Notes under the pieces: generated by a model
The model's database searches: none
What the model was told of the DNA's origin: nothing
Seen by the model: only the letters and a program-made list of their open reading frames with translations
Translations under genes and position numbers: made by a program
Source of the DNA: Streptomyces sp. CGMCC 4.7035
GTDB lineage: Bacteria; Actinomycetota; Actinomycetes; Streptomycetales; Streptomycetaceae
Direction: 5' to 3'
Assembly (NCBI RefSeq): GCF_031583065.1
Contig: NZ_CP134053.1
Span: forward strand, 1,426,001 to 1,490,000
DNA: 64,000 nt
Shown here: positions 33,995 through 43,715 of the stretch, one piece after another
Numbering within the stretch: the first letter of the stretch is position 1
How the letters are laid out: each line of letters starts with the position of its first letter

Positions 33995-35107
33995 GTGAGT
34001 TCCCCAGATCCGCAGGTTCGCGCAGCGCGAAACCATTCAACCAGTCCCGGCCTTCGCGGGCCCGTCGTCGCGGTCACCGGCGCCGCGTCCGGCGTCGGAG
34101 CCCTGCTCACCGAGAGGCTCGCCGCTTCGGAGGAGATCAAGCAGGTCGTCGCCATCGACGAGCGGCGCGGGGAGTGCGCGGCCGCGCAGTGGCACATCCT
34201 CGACGTGCGCGATCCAGCTATCGCGGAGAAGCTGCGGGGCGCGGACGTCGTGGTGCACCTGGCCCTCGACCTTGATCTGGAGACCGATCCGGCGGCGCGT
34301 TCGGCCTACAACGTCCGGGGGACGCAGACCGTGCTGACCGCCGCCGCGGCGGCCGGGGTGCACCGGGCGGTGCTGTGCACCTCAGCGATGGTCTACGGGG
34401 CACTGCCCGACAACGAGCTGCCGCTCTCCGAGGACGCCGAGCTGCGGGCGACCGCGGAGGCGACCGGGGTCGGGGACCTGCTGGAGATCGAGCGGCTCGC
34501 GCGGCGGGCGCCGCGGGCCCATCCGGGACTCAATGTCACCGTCGTCCGGCCGGCTGTGCTGGTCGGGGGGACCGACACCGCGCTGACCAGGTACTTCGAG
34601 TCTCCGCGGTTGCTGGTTGTCGCCGGGTCGCGGCCCGCCTGGCAGTTCTGCCACGTCGAGGATCTGTGCGGTGCCCTGGAGTACGCCGTTCTGGAGAAGG
34701 TGGACGGGGAGCTGGCTGTCGGGTGCGACGGGTGGCTGGAGCAGGAAGAGGTCGAGGAGCTGAGCGGGATTCGGCGGATGGAGCTGCCGTCGGCGGTCGC
34801 CCTGGGTGCGGCGGCGCGGCTGCACCGGATCGGGCTGACGCCCTCGCCCGCCGGTGATCTCGCGTACACGATGTACCCCTGGGTGGTCAGCGGGAGCCGG
34901 CTGCACGACGCCGGGTGGCGGCCGCAGTGGACGAACGAGGAGGTCCTCGCGGAGCTGCTGGAGGAGGTGGCCGGGCGGCACACCGTGGTCGGGCGGCGGC
35001 TGGGACGCAAGGACGCGACGGCTGCGGGGGCTGCCGGGGCGACGGTTGCCCTGCTGGGTGCGGCGGCGGTGGTGCGGCGGGCGCGGAAGGCTCGGCGGCG
35101 GATCTGA
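33995..35107 (+). CDS. NAD-dependent epimerase/dehydratase-like protein with C-terminal membrane segment
   Basis: This 370-residue extended SDR protein has the nucleotide loop VTGAASGVGALL, the DVRD acidic turn, CTSAMVYGAL (Ser and Tyr of the active site) and RPAVLVGG. A hydrophobic Ala-rich segment and a KARRR tail at the C-terminus suggest membrane attachment. GTG 33995 is chosen because GGAGA lies about 7 nt upstream; ATG 33929 would add 22 residues. Substrate is not deducible. Confidence 0.85.
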   Translation: MSSPDPQVRAARNHSTSPGLRGPVVAVTGAASGVGALLTERLAASEEIKQVVAIDERRGECAAAQWHILDVRDPAIAEKLRGADVVVHLALDLDLETDPAARSAYNVRGTQTVLTAAAAAGVHRAVLCTSAMVYGALPDNELPLSEDAELRATAEATGVGDLLEIERLARRAPRAHPGLNVTVVRPAVLVGGTDTALTRYFESPRLLVVAGSRPAWQFCHVEDLCGALEYAVLEKVDGELAVGCDGWLEQEEVEELSGIRRMELPSAVALGAAARLHRIGLTPSPAGDLAYTMYPWVVSGSRLHDAGWRPQWTNEEVLAELLEEVAGRHTVVGRRLGRKDATAAGAAGATVALLGAAAVVRRARKARRRI

Positions 35108-35159
35108 TGTGTGCGGTGGGGTTGGGTCGTAGTGGGTTTCGCCCCCGCCGCCCCTACCC

Positions 35160-35330
35160 GTCCCATCCTCCAGGGGCTCCGCCCCTTCGACCCCGCCGGG
35201 GGCTGTGCCCCCTGACTCCTGCCGGGGGCTGTGCCCCCTGACTCCTGCCGGGGGCTGTGCCCCCTGACTCCTGCCGGGGGCTGCGCCCCCAGACCCCGCC
35301 GGGGCCTGCGCCCCCAGACCCCGCGTGACG
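35160..35330. repeat. 26-bp tandem repeats and GC-rich dispersed repeat
   Basis: Three 26-bp units (35196-35221, 35222-35247, 35248-35273) of a GGGGGCTGTGCCCCC-centred sequence are followed by diverged copies to about 35330. Each unit is itself a GC hairpin. The 19-nt string GGCTGCGCCCCCAGACCCC at 35279-35297 recurs exactly at 43429-43447, so this is a dispersed Streptomyces repeat. It lies after the epimerase stop and may act as a terminator. Confidence 0.85.
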
Positions 35331-35379
35331 GGTGGGTCGCCTATTCCTCCTTGTCGGTGGCGTACGGCACGATGGGGGC

Positions 35380-35841
35380 ATGGCACACACCAGCGATCAC
35401 CCCGGTGAGCAGGCGGCGGACGATCCCATCAAGCTGCTCGCGATCCGTGACACCCCGCTCTCCGTCGACGAGGTCTTCCGCGCCGTGGGGGACGATGCGG
35501 CCGGAGGGATCGCGCTGTTCGTCGGGACCGTGCGTAATCACGACGGTGGGGCCGACGTCGACGAGCTGGGGTATTCGTGCCATCCCACCGCCGAGGCCGA
35601 GATGCGGCGGATCGCCGAGAAGGTCGTCGCCGATTATCCCGTGCGGGCGCTCGCGGCCGTGCACCGTGTGGGGGATCTGCGGGTCGGGGATCTCGCCGTC
35701 GTCGTCGCCGTGGCGTGTCCCCACCGGGGCGAGGCCTTCGATGCCTGCCGCAAGCTGATCGACGACCTCAAGCACGAGGTGCCCATCTGGAAGCACCAGA
35801 AGTTCTCCGACGGGACGGAGGAGTGGGTCGGGGCTTGCTGA
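35380..35841 (+). CDS. moaE: Molybdopterin synthase catalytic subunit MoaE
   Basis: The 153-residue protein has the MoaE core: GGIALFVGTVRNHDGG, LEY-like CHPTAEAEMRRI, HRVGDLRVGDLAVVVAV, HRGEAFDACRKLIDDLKHEVPIWKHQKF with the conserved lysines. With MoaD thiocarboxylate (charged by MoeZ-type enzymes) it converts precursor Z to molybdopterin in the cytoplasm. ATG 35380 follows a GGGGG element. No moaD or moaC is near, so the pathway is scattered. Confidence 0.93.
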   Translation: MAHTSDHPGEQAADDPIKLLAIRDTPLSVDEVFRAVGDDAAGGIALFVGTVRNHDGGADVDELGYSCHPTAEAEMRRIAEKVVADYPVRALAAVHRVGDLRVGDLAVVVAVACPHRGEAFDACRKLIDDLKHEVPIWKHQKFSDGTEEWVGAC

Positions 35842-36000
35842 CCTGACCCCGCGAGCGGCTCTCGTACCTCTCATGGGGTTAACCAACCTCTCACCCGGCT
35901 TCCGGTTGCGTAACCGCACCCCTGGCCTGAGCGTTGTCAGTGCGGATGATTAATCTGCTGATCAGTCAGTTGCGGTCGCTCATGTGATGGGGAGGTCGGC

Positions 36001-36165
36001 ATGGCGGCGCTCGCCTGGTTGCTGATTCCGCTTATGGCTGCGGTCGGTGCCGGACTGTGGGGCAGTTGGGCCAGTCGTCATCGCAAGGCCGCGGGCGACG
36101 GCTCGGAGCTCGCCGGGTACGCCCGTTTCCGCGAAGCCATGGAGAGGTCCCACTCGGGCGGCTGA
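36001..36165 (+). CDS. 54-residue membrane protein upstream of the PDZ-Lon protease
   Basis: The frame encodes one N-terminal transmembrane helix (LAWLLIPLMAAVGAGLW) and a short basic then mixed cytoplasmic tail (ASRHRK, ARFREAME). A strong GGGGAGG ribosome site ends 6 nt before the ATG, and codon use is fully Streptomyces-like. It ends 80 bp before the protease start. Function unknown. Confidence 0.75.
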   Translation: MAALAWLLIPLMAAVGAGLWGSWASRHRKAAGDGSELAGYARFREAMERSHSGG

Positions 36166-36245
36166 GCACCCGGGACCCAGGGACCGCCCGCTCGTACGGA
36201 CGGCCCCGGCGGTGCGTTGACAGGCCCGTCCCGTACTGTCGTTCC

Positions 36246-37343
36246 ATGCCACGCCGCACCGCGACGATGCTCGCTTCCACCCTGATGCTGATCGCGCTCC
36301 TGTGCGCGGGAGTGTTCATCAAAGTGCCGTACTCGGAGCTGTCCCCGGGTCCGACGGTGAACACCCTCGGCGAGCACGACGGCGAGCCGGTGCTGCAGAT
36401 CGCCGGGCGCACGACCTATCGGACGACCGGTCACCTGAACATGACCACCGTCCGGGTCACCAGCGCCGACTACAACATGAACCTCGTCGAGGCCGTGTAC
36501 GGATGGCTCGCGCATGACAGCAAGGTCGTGCCGCACGACACGCTCTACCCGGACGGCAAGACCGAGGAGCAGTCCACCCAGGAGAACGCCGAGGAGTTCA
36601 GCCAGTCACAGGAGAGCGCCAAGGTCGCCGCCCTCAAGGAGCTGGGCGTCCCCGTGAAGTCCTGGGTGATCGTCTCCACCGTTCTCAAGGGGTCGCCCGC
36701 CGAGGGCAGGCTGCATGCCGGCGACGTCATCAAGGCCGTCGACGGTACGGCGGTGAAGGCGCCCGACGACGTCGCCAAGCTGGTCACCAAGCACAAGCCC
36801 GGCGAAAAGGTCGTCTTCACGATCGTGCCTGCCAAGGAACAGGCCGCCGCCGCGAAGGCGAACAAGACGGCCACCAAGAGCCAGGATGTGACGATCAACA
36901 CGGCGAAGTCCCACGACAGCGGCCAGGAGCGGGCCATCGTCGGGATCTCCGCCGGGACCGATCACACGTTCCCGTTCACCATCGACATCAAGCTCGCCGA
37001 CGTCGGTGGACCGAGCGCCGGCCTGATGTTCGCGCTCGGCATCTACGACAAGCTCACCCCGGGGAGTCTCACCGGCGGGAAGTTCGTGGCCGGCACCGGC
37101 ACCATCGACGACAGCGGGACGGTCGGGCCGATCGGCGGCGTCGAGATGAAGACCGTCGGTGCGCGCAGCAAGGGCGCCCAGTACTTTCTGACGCCCAAGG
37201 ACAACTGTGCGGCCGCCGCCAAGGACACCCCCAAGGGGCTCACGCTAGTCAAGGTCAACACCATCGACGACGCCCTGAAAGCCCTTGAGGACATCCGCAC
37301 CGGCAAGACCGCTGATCTGCCGAAATGCACCGTCAAGGGATGA
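36246..37343 (+). CDS. Membrane-anchored PDZ-Lon (YlbL-type, S16) protease
   Basis: The 365-residue protein has an N-terminal transmembrane anchor (MLASTLMLIALLCAGVFI), a PDZ domain (residues about 135-200, VLKGSPAEGRLHAGDVIKAVDG) and a Lon-type catalytic domain with the Ser in GGPSAGLMFALG (near 256) and the Lys in MKTVGARSKGA (near 300). It lacks an ATPase domain. It probably degrades or processes proteins at the outer face of the membrane. ATG 36246 lies 6 nt after TACTGT, consistent with a leaderless mRNA. Confidence 0.93.
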   Translation: MPRRTATMLASTLMLIALLCAGVFIKVPYSELSPGPTVNTLGEHDGEPVLQIAGRTTYRTTGHLNMTTVRVTSADYNMNLVEAVYGWLAHDSKVVPHDTLYPDGKTEEQSTQENAEEFSQSQESAKVAALKELGVPVKSWVIVSTVLKGSPAEGRLHAGDVIKAVDGTAVKAPDDVAKLVTKHKPGEKVVFTIVPAKEQAAAAKANKTATKSQDVTINTAKSHDSGQERAIVGISAGTDHTFPFTIDIKLADVGGPSAGLMFALGIYDKLTPGSLTGGKFVAGTGTIDDSGTVGPIGGVEMKTVGARSKGAQYFLTPKDNCAAAAKDTPKGLTLVKVNTIDDALKALEDIRTGKTADLPKCTVKG

Positions 37344-37503
37344 AGTGTTCCAGATGAAATGTTCCAAGGGTGACGGGCGGCGCCGCGCTCGTGCGTGACC
37401 GGGGGCGCCCGGAAAGGCCGTGCGCCCCCAGCCATGTACCGCGGAGCAGTCAGTCCGTGGTGCCTACGCGGACCACTCAGTCCGCGGTACTTACGCGGAC
37501 CAG

Positions 37504-38046
37504 TCAGTCCTCGAACGTCGCCGACAGCGCCTGCGCGAGGCCCGGCACCAGGTCAGGACCTGTCAGCACCTCCGTCGACGAGTCCTTCTCACGCAGCCGC
37601 AGCGCAGACTCGCGCGCGCCGTCCCGCAGCACCGCCACGGTCATGCGCACTTCCTGGCGCTCCGGGTGCTCGGCGACCCACTTCGCCAGCTTCTTCTCGC
37701 TAAGTCCCTCAGGAACCGAGCCCTCCGCGGACGGCGGCAGCATCAGCCGCTCCACGGTGAGGGCGCAGCCGACCACCGCGTCGGGCCAGGCGATGGTGCC
37801 GAGGAACTCGTCCAGCGGCTTGCCGGCCGGGAGCTCGTCCTGCTCGATCGGGGTGAGACCGGTGGTCCCGGACTCGTCCTCCAGGCCGAGCTGGGCCGCG
37901 AGCGCGGGTTCCTGATCCCGCAGCCGTGCGGTGTCGACGAGGGCGAAGAGGCGAGCGGGCTGGTCCCAGCCGAGGCCGGAGACGTACTCGTCGATCTCGA
38001 GTACGGCCTGGGTGAGCGGGCTCGCTGCCATGGGAGTGTTGGACAT
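37504..38046 (-). CDS. PPA1309-family conserved protein
   Basis: The 180-residue acidic protein matches the conserved actinobacterial family usually annotated PPA1309 (YVSGLGWDQPARLFALVDTARL, FLGTIAWPDAVVGCALTVERLMLPP, AVLRDGARESALRLRE). No membrane segment or enzymatic motif. It is divergent from the UPF0182 gene and convergent with the PDZ-Lon gene, the same three-gene neighbourhood I recall from other actinobacteria. Function unknown. Confidence 0.85.
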   Translation of the reverse strand: MSNTPMAASPLTQAVLEIDEYVSGLGWDQPARLFALVDTARLRDQEPALAAQLGLEDESGTTGLTPIEQDELPAGKPLDEFLGTIAWPDAVVGCALTVERLMLPPSAEGSVPEGLSEKKLAKWVAEHPERQEVRMTVAVLRDGARESALRLREKDSSTEVLTGPDLVPGLAQALSATFED

Positions 38047-38208
38047 GGTCACAATCCTGCCTCGTTCCCACCCGGAAGCGGGAACCGAGTAAAGCGCCAG
38101 TAAGTTGCATAGGTGGGGCTCCGCGATCGTGGAGCCCCATCCATGGTCCGCGTTCACGGGGGCCTGACGGATCAACACGGATCAACAGCGAACTTCGAGG
38201 TGCGCACC

Positions 38209-41196
38209 TTGGCTTTCCAGATGCCGGACCGCGGCGGAGGCCCGACGGGGCCACGGATCAGAGTGGGCCGCCCGTCCCGGCGTGCCCGGACCCTGCTCAT
38301 GACACTGGGGGTCCTCGCCGTTCTCGGCATGGCGTTCGTCATGTTCGCCGGCTTTTGGACGGACTGGCTCTGGTACCGGTCGGTGAAGTACCCGTCCGTC
38401 TTCACGACCACGCTGTGGACCAAGATCGGGCTCTTCTTCGTCTTCGGTCTGCTGATGGCGGCCGCGGTCGGCTTCAACGTCTGGCTCGCGCACCGGATGC
38501 GCCCGCCGCTGAGTGCCATGTCCATGGAGCAGCAGAGCCTCGACCGCTACCGGATGGGGATCGCGCCCTACAAGAAGTGGCTTCTGCTCGGGATCACCGC
38601 CCTGGTCGGCCTGATCGCGGGAGCGTCCGCCTCCAGCCAGTGGCGGACCTGGCTGCTGTGGGTCAACGGCGTGCCCTTCCACCAGAAGGACCCTCAGTTC
38701 CACCTGGACGTCTCCTTCTACGCCTTCGACCTGCCCTGGTACCGGTTCCTGCTCGGCTTCGGTTTCGCCGCCACGGTGCTGTCGCTGATCGCCGCCGCGC
38801 TCACCCACTATCTGTACGGCGGCCTGAGGGTCACCTCCCCGGGGGCGCGCGCCACGGCCGCCGCGACCGGGCACCTGTCGGTGCTGCTCGGCGTCTTCGT
38901 CGCCCTGAAGGCGGTCGCCTACTGGCTCGACCGGTACGGACTCGCGGTCAAGTCGAGCGACTTCAAGGCGACCGGCAACTGGACGGGCCTCAGGTACGTA
39001 GACGCGAACGCCTACCTGCCGGCCAAGACGATCCTGTTCTGCATCGCCGTCATCTGCGCGCTGCTCTTCTTCGCCACCCTGTGGCGGCGCACCTGGCAGC
39101 TCCCCGTCATCGGCTTCGGCCTGATGGTGCTCTCGGCGGTCCTCATCGGCGGTCTGTACCCGGCGATAGTCCAGAAGTTCCAGGTCCAGCCGAACGAGCA
39201 GGCCAAGGAAGCGCCGTACGTCGAGAAGAACCTCAAGGCGACCCGTGAGGCCTACGGCATCGAGGGCGCCCAGGTCGCCGAGTACGACGGCAAGAGCGAC
39301 AGCAAGGACAAGAACAAGCTGCGCGACGACGCCGACGCCACGGCGAGCATCCGCCTGCTGGACCCGAACATCGTCTCCCCGACGTTCCAGCAGCTCCAGC
39401 AGATGAAGAACTACTACGCGTTCCCGACCAACCTGGACGTCGACCGCTACAACAAGGACGGCAAGGATCAGGACACGGTCATCGGTCTGCGAGAGCTGAA
39501 CCTCAACGGTATTCCGAAGAACAACTGGATCAACGACCACTTCCGCTACACGCACGGCTTCGGCGTGGTCGCGGCCAAGGGCACCACCGCCGGCGCCAAC
39601 GGCCAGCCCGTCTTCACCGAGTCCGACCTGCCGTCGTCCGGTGACCTCGGGACGTACCAGCAGCGGATCTACTACGGCGAGAAGACCACCGAGTACTCGA
39701 TCGTCGGCGGTCCCCAGAAGGAGATCGACTACTCCGACGACAGCGGCGAGAAGACCACCAGCTACCAGGGCAAGAGCGGGGTCAGCCTGTCCAGCCCGAT
39801 CAACCGGGCCGCGTACGCGGTGGCGTTCAGCGAGCCGCAGATCCTCTACTCCGGCGCCATCGGCGAGGGCTCGCGGATCCTGTACAACCGCACGCCCAAG
39901 GAGCGCGTCGAGGCGGTCGCGCCCTGGCTGACCATCGACGGCGACGCCTACCCGGCGGTCGTCGGCGACCGCATCCAGTGGATCGTCGACGCGTACACCA
40001 CGACGAACGGCTACCCCTACGCCTCCCGTACGACCCTCGGTGACACGACGGCCGACTCGCTGACCGCGGGCAACACGCAGCGCGCGGTGATGGCCCAGCA
40101 GAACCAGGTCAACTACATCCGCAACTCGGTGAAGGCGACCGTCGACGCGTACACCGGCGAGGTCAAGCTCTACCAGTGGGACACCGAGGACCCGGTCCTG
40201 AAGACCTGGATGAAGGCGTTCCCGGGCACCGTGAAGCCCAGGACCGATATCTCGCCGTCGCTGATGTCCCACCTGCGCTACCCGCAGGACCTGTTCAAGG
40301 TGCAGCGCGAGCTGCTCACCCGCTACCACGTCAAGGACGCCCAGACGTTCCTCAGCGGCAGCGAGGTGTGGCAGGTGCCGGACGACCCGACCAACAAGTC
40401 GGGCAACGCGGTGCCGCCGTACTACCTGAGCATGAAGATGCCCGACCAGCAGGCGCAGGCGTTCTCCCTGACGACGACGTTCACGCCGAACGGCCGGGAC
40501 AACCTGAGCGCCTTCATGTCGGTCAACGCCGAGGCGGGCACCAGTGACTACGGCAAGATCAGGATCCTGAAACTGCCGACGAGCAGAACGGTGGACGGAC
40601 CGAAGCAGGTCCAGAGCCAGTTCAACTCCGAACAGGACATCGCCGAATCGATCAGGCTGCTCAAGGGCGGCGACTCGGACATCGAGTACGGCAACCTGCT
40701 CACCGTCCCGCTCGACGGCGGACTGCTGTACGTCGAGCCCGTGTACGTACGCGGTGGCGGACTCAAGTACCCGCTGCTGCGCAAGGTGTTGGTGACCTAC
40801 GGCGGCAACACGGCGTTCGAGGACACGCTCGACCTGGCGCTCAACAAGGTCTTCGGGGCGCAGAGTTCCACCTCGCCGCCGGACACCGGCACCACCACAC
40901 CGCCGACGTCCGCGAATCCGACGGTCCAGCAGGCGCTCGACGACGCGCAGAAGGCCTTCGAGTCGGGCCAGGAGGCCCTCAAGAAGGGCGACTGGCAGGC
41001 GTACGGACAGGCGCAGAAGGACCTTGAGGACGCGCTGAAGCGGGCCGAGGAGGCGCAGTCCAAGGCGAACAAGACCGGCAGCGGGAGCGGCGGCAGCAAG
41101 GCCGGCAGCAGCCCGTCCGCCGGTTCGTCCCCCGGTCCGAGCGGTTCGCCGAGCAGCTCGCCGAGCGGTTCACCCAGCAGCAGCCCGAGCAGTTAG
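38209..41196 (+). CDS. UPF0182 family large membrane protein
   Basis: About 995 residues. Seven or so transmembrane helices lie in the first 330 residues (from [17 protein letters not shown] to [18 protein letters not shown]), followed by a large extracytoplasmic domain. The C-terminal tail is low complexity Ser/Gly/Pro after a charged coiled-coil-like segment ([19 protein letters not shown]). TTG 38209 is favoured by GAGGTG 6 nt upstream; ATG 38221 is the alternative. Conserved across actinobacteria, function unknown. Confidence 0.9.
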   Translation: MAFQMPDRGGGPTGPRIRVGRPSRRARTLLMTLGVLAVLGMAFVMFAGFWTDWLWYRSVKYPSVFTTTLWTKIGLFFVFGLLMAAAVGFNVWLAHRMRPPLSAMSMEQQSLDRYRMGIAPYKKWLLLGITALVGLIAGASASSQWRTWLLWVNGVPFHQKDPQFHLDVSFYAFDLPWYRFLLGFGFAATVLSLIAAALTHYLYGGLRVTSPGARATAAATGHLSVLLGVFVALKAVAYWLDRYGLAVKSSDFKATGNWTGLRYVDANAYLPAKTILFCIAVICALLFFATLWRRTWQLPVIGFGLMVLSAVLIGGLYPAIVQKFQVQPNEQAKEAPYVEKNLKATREAYGIEGAQVAEYDGKSDSKDKNKLRDDADATASIRLLDPNIVSPTFQQLQQMKNYYAFPTNLDVDRYNKDGKDQDTVIGLRELNLNGIPKNNWINDHFRYTHGFGVVAAKGTTAGANGQPVFTESDLPSSGDLGTYQQRIYYGEKTTEYSIVGGPQKEIDYSDDSGEKTTSYQGKSGVSLSSPINRAAYAVAFSEPQILYSGAIGEGSRILYNRTPKERVEAVAPWLTIDGDAYPAVVGDRIQWIVDAYTTTNGYPYASRTTLGDTTADSLTAGNTQRAVMAQQNQVNYIRNSVKATVDAYTGEVKLYQWDTEDPVLKTWMKAFPGTVKPRTDISPSLMSHLRYPQDLFKVQRELLTRYHVKDAQTFLSGSEVWQVPDDPTNKSGNAVPPYYLSMKMPDQQAQAFSLTTTFTPNGRDNLSAFMSVNAEAGTSDYGKIRILKLPTSRTVDGPKQVQSQFNSEQDIAESIRLLKGGDSDIEYGNLLTVPLDGGLLYVEPVYVRGGGLKYPLLRKVLVTYGGNTAFEDTLDLALNKVFGAQSSTSPPDTGTTTPPTSANPTVQQALDDAQKAFESGQEALKKGDWQAYGQAQKDLEDALKRAEEAQSKANKTGSGSGGSKAGSSPSAGSSPGPSGSPSSSPSGSPSSSPSS

Positions 41197-41251
41197 GGCG
41201 CTGACCGAACCGAATGCCCTCCCGCGCCGTGGTACGGTTGACACACAACGG

Positions 41252-41325
41252 CGCGGGGTGGAGCAGCTCGGTAGCTCGCTGGGCTCATAACCCAGAGGTC
41301 GCAGGTTCAAATCCTGTCCCCGCTA
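41252..41325 (+). tRNA. Initiator tRNA-fMet (CAT), copy 1
   Basis: The 74-nt cloverleaf has anticodon CAT at 41286-41288 and three consecutive G-C pairs at the base of the anticodon stem (GGG/CCC). Positions 1 and 72 (C and T) do not pair, the hallmarks of an initiator tRNA. CCA is not encoded. A -10-like TACGGT at 41233-41238 would start transcription about 7 nt upstream; no good -35 is seen. Identical to the copy at 43595. Confidence 0.95.
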
Positions 41326-41330
41326 CTGAA

Positions 41331-41371
41331 GTCGAGGGCCCGGATCCTGATCATGGATCCGGGCCCTCGAC
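41331..41371 (+). terminator. Terminator of tRNA-fMet copy 1
   Basis: A perfect 17-bp stem (GTCGAGGGCCCGGATCC at 41331-41347, complement at 41355-41371) with a 7-nt loop begins 6 nt after the tRNA. Confidence 0.9.
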
Positions 41372-41554
41372 GTGTGCGCGCGACACGACGGGTGTACGCC
41401 GTGACCTGGTGACTCGCATGAAGTCCGACTTCCTGCGGGGGGAGTTGGCCGTTCTGTGTTTGACTTGTCTCTCTGTGGGCATGTCGACAAAACGCTGTAG
41501 TGACCTCAATGGCTGCGGTATACCGGGTGTACCCAGGTTGCAGGTGGTGCGACG

Positions 41555-43390
41555 ATGGACGTTATGGGGGACAAAGTAACTCTGTTCGAGACAGGGCGAA
41601 TTGTGCGGCCCGCCGGCGGGACCGAAAGCGGTGAGGTCGTCGCGGACCGGGACGATACGGGCGAAGCCACCGAGGAGGCGCGCCGTCGGCTCGCCGCCGA
41701 CGCCGGCGACGTCGAGGCGATGAGCGTTCTCGGGGCCTTGCTGCTGCGCCGTGGCGATCTCGACGGAGCCGAGCCCCAGTTGCGCGCCGCCACAGCCGCG
41801 GGTGACCGGGCCGCCGCCAACAACCTGGGTGTTCTTCTGCACCAGCGGGGATACGCCGAGGAAGCCGCCGGCTGGTGGCGGATCGCCGCCGTCGCCGGGT
41901 CCGCCGCGGCCGCGCACGCCCTCGGGCGGCATCACCGCGAGCGCGGCGACGAGCCCGCCGCCGAATATTGGCTGCGCCAGTCCGCCGAACAGGGTCACAC
42001 CCTCGGCGCGTACGCGCTCGCCGATCTGCTGGAGCACCGCGGCGACGACGGCGCCGAGCAGTGGATGCGCGCCGCCGCCGAGCGCGGGCACCGCGAGGCC
42101 GCCTACCGGCTGGCGCGGACACTCGACCGCAAGGCCCTGCACGAGCAGGAGACCGGTACGGACAACGGTGTCAAGCCGTCCGCGCTCGACGAGGTCGAGC
42201 AGTGGTACCGGCAGGCCGCGGCGCGCGGGCACCGGCGGGCCGCGCTGCACCTCGGGGCGATCCTGGAGAAGCGGGGCGACCTCAAGGAGGCCGGGCGCTG
42301 GTATCTGACGAGCGCCAAGGACGGGGAGGCACGGGCCGCCTGCGCCCTCGGCTTCCTGCTGCGGGACGCGGGGGATACGGAGAGCGCCGCCGTCTGGTGG
42401 CTTCGGGCCGCGCAGGAGGGGGACGGCAACGCGGCGAACGCGCTGGGCGCGCTGCACGCCGAGCGCGGCGAGACGCAGACCGCCGAGCGGTGGTACCGGG
42501 CGGCGATGGACGCCGGCGATGTCAACGGCGCTTACAACCTCGGGCTGCTCTGCGCCGAGCAGGGCCGCACCGCGCAGGCCGAGCAGTGGTACCGGCGGGC
42601 GGCGTACGCGGGGCACCGTGAGGCGGCGAACGCCCTCGCCATCCTGCTGCTCCAGGGCGGGGACGCGACGGGTGCCGAACCGTGGTTCTCCAAAGCCGCC
42701 GAGGCGGGGAGCGTGGACGCAGCGTTCAACCTCGGGATCCTGTTCGCCGGGCGGGGCGACGACGAGGCGGCACTGGTCTGGTACGAGCGGGCGGCGGCCG
42801 CCGGGCACACAGAGGCGGCGCTCCAGGTCGGGATCTCGCGGCTGCGGGACGGTGACGAACGGACGGCCGAGCGGCATCTGCGGTGCGCGGCTGGTGGCGG
42901 CAGCGCGGAGGCCGCCTATCGGCTGGCCACCGTGCTGGACGCGCGCCGGCCGCCGGCGCCCGCGCATGAGCTGGGCGAGCCGTCGCACGAGAAGAGCGAG
43001 TGCGAGGAGTGGTACGAGCGGGCGGCCTCGCAGGGGCATCGGCGGGCGCAGGTGCGGGTCGGGATGCTGGCCGCCGCGCGGGGCGATGTCGTGGAGGCGG
43101 CGCGGTGGTATCGGGAGGCCGCGGAGGCCGGGTCGCGGAACGGTGCCTTCAATCTGGGACTGCTGCTGGCGCGCGAGGGGAGCGAGCCGGAGGCCGCGCT
43201 GTGGTGGACGCGGGCGGCCGACGCGGGGCACGGGCGGGCCGCACTCCGGCTGGCCCTGGTCTACGCGCGTCGGGGGGAGCTGGCGGAGGGGCAGCGGTGG
43301 GCGGACCGGGCGGTGTCGCTGGGGCCCGCGGAGGTGGCCGAGCGGGCGGCGCGGTTGCGGGATGCGTTGCGGGAGGAGCTGTCGGCGTGA
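41555..43390 (+). CDS. Sel1/TPR-repeat protein
   Basis: The 611-residue protein is almost entirely Sel1-like repeats of about 36 residues, recognisable by recurring AE-WYRRAA, GH-EAA-LG and LL-RGD segments, from residue 45 to the end. Such superhelical repeats mediate protein contacts. ATG 41555 is chosen because AGGTGG lies 7 nt upstream; ATG 41564 has no ribosome site. It is flanked on both sides by identical initiator tRNA genes. Similar proteins are conserved at this position in streptomycetes to my recollection; partner unknown. Confidence 0.9.
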   Translation: MDVMGDKVTLFETGRIVRPAGGTESGEVVADRDDTGEATEEARRRLAADAGDVEAMSVLGALLLRRGDLDGAEPQLRAATAAGDRAAANNLGVLLHQRGYAEEAAGWWRIAAVAGSAAAAHALGRHHRERGDEPAAEYWLRQSAEQGHTLGAYALADLLEHRGDDGAEQWMRAAAERGHREAAYRLARTLDRKALHEQETGTDNGVKPSALDEVEQWYRQAAARGHRRAALHLGAILEKRGDLKEAGRWYLTSAKDGEARAACALGFLLRDAGDTESAAVWWLRAAQEGDGNAANALGALHAERGETQTAERWYRAAMDAGDVNGAYNLGLLCAEQGRTAQAEQWYRRAAYAGHREAANALAILLLQGGDATGAEPWFSKAAEAGSVDAAFNLGILFAGRGDDEAALVWYERAAAAGHTEAALQVGISRLRDGDERTAERHLRCAAGGGSAEAAYRLATVLDARRPPAPAHELGEPSHEKSECEEWYERAASQGHRRAQVRVGMLAAARGDVVEAARWYREAAEAGSRNGAFNLGLLLAREGSEPEAALWWTRAADAGHGRAALRLALVYARRGELAEGQRWADRAVSLGPAEVAERAARLRDALREELSA

Positions 43391-43426
43391 CGCGTGACGC
43401 TGCGCTGTGCTGGGGCCACGTTTCTG

Positions 43427-43447
43427 GCGGCTGCGCCCCCAGACCCC
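43427..43447. repeat. Copy of a dispersed GC-rich repeat
   Basis: The 19-nt string at 43429-43447 is identical to 35279-35297. It lies in the gap after the Sel1 gene. Confidence 0.8.
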
Positions 43448-43520
43448 CGCTTTAGGCCTTGAGGCCTTGACGGCCTCGCCCTCAAGCTCCCCCAAGCTCT
43501 TCGAGCAGGGGACCCCGGAC

Positions 43521-43539
43521 GGGCTGGTTGTGGCAGCCC
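43521..43539 (+). terminator. Hairpin after the Sel1 gene
   Basis: GGGCTG at 43521-43526 pairs with CAGCCC at 43534-43539 across a 7-nt loop, before the tRNA promoter. Short stem, so modest confidence. Confidence 0.5.
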
Positions 43540-43552
43540 GCCCGTAAGCGAT

Positions 43553-43582
43553 TTGCCTCTGTCCGCATCCTTGACGTAATGT
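43553..43582 (+). promoter_or_regulatory. Promoter of tRNA-fMet copy 2
   Basis: TTGCCT (43553-43558), 18-nt spacer, TAATGT (43577-43582). Transcription would start about 6 nt before the tRNA. Confidence 0.6.
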
Positions 43583-43594
43583 TGCGTTCACCGA

Positions 43595-43668
43595 CGCGGG
43601 GTGGAGCAGCTCGGTAGCTCGCTGGGCTCATAACCCAGAGGTCGCAGGTTCAAATCCTGTCCCCGCTA
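43595..43668 (+). tRNA. Initiator tRNA-fMet (CAT), copy 2
   Basis: The 74-nt sequence is identical to the copy at 41252, including the unpaired position 1/72 and the three G-C pairs in the anticodon stem. CCA is not encoded. The upstream flank differs from copy 1 but the downstream hairpin is related. Confidence 0.95.
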
Positions 43669-43676
43669 CTGAAGGT

Positions 43677-43710
43677 CCAGGGCCGGAATCCATGAGGATT
43701 CCGGCCCTGG
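43677..43710 (+). terminator. Terminator of tRNA-fMet copy 2
   Basis: A perfect 15-bp stem (CCAGGGCCGGAATCC at 43677-43691, complement at 43696-43710) with a 4-nt loop, followed by TGCATTT. It resembles the copy 1 terminator in sequence. Confidence 0.9.
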
Positions 43711-43715
43711 TGCAT

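Noticed and set aside
36217..36239. TTGACA with TACTGT as a standard promoter for the PDZ-Lon gene
   Set aside because: The spacing is only 11 nt; TACTGT alone fits a leaderless -10 better.
41239..41244. TTGACA-like string just before tRNA-fMet copy 1 as its -35 box
   Set aside because: It lies only about 8 nt from the tRNA 5' end, too close to be a -35 for that gene.
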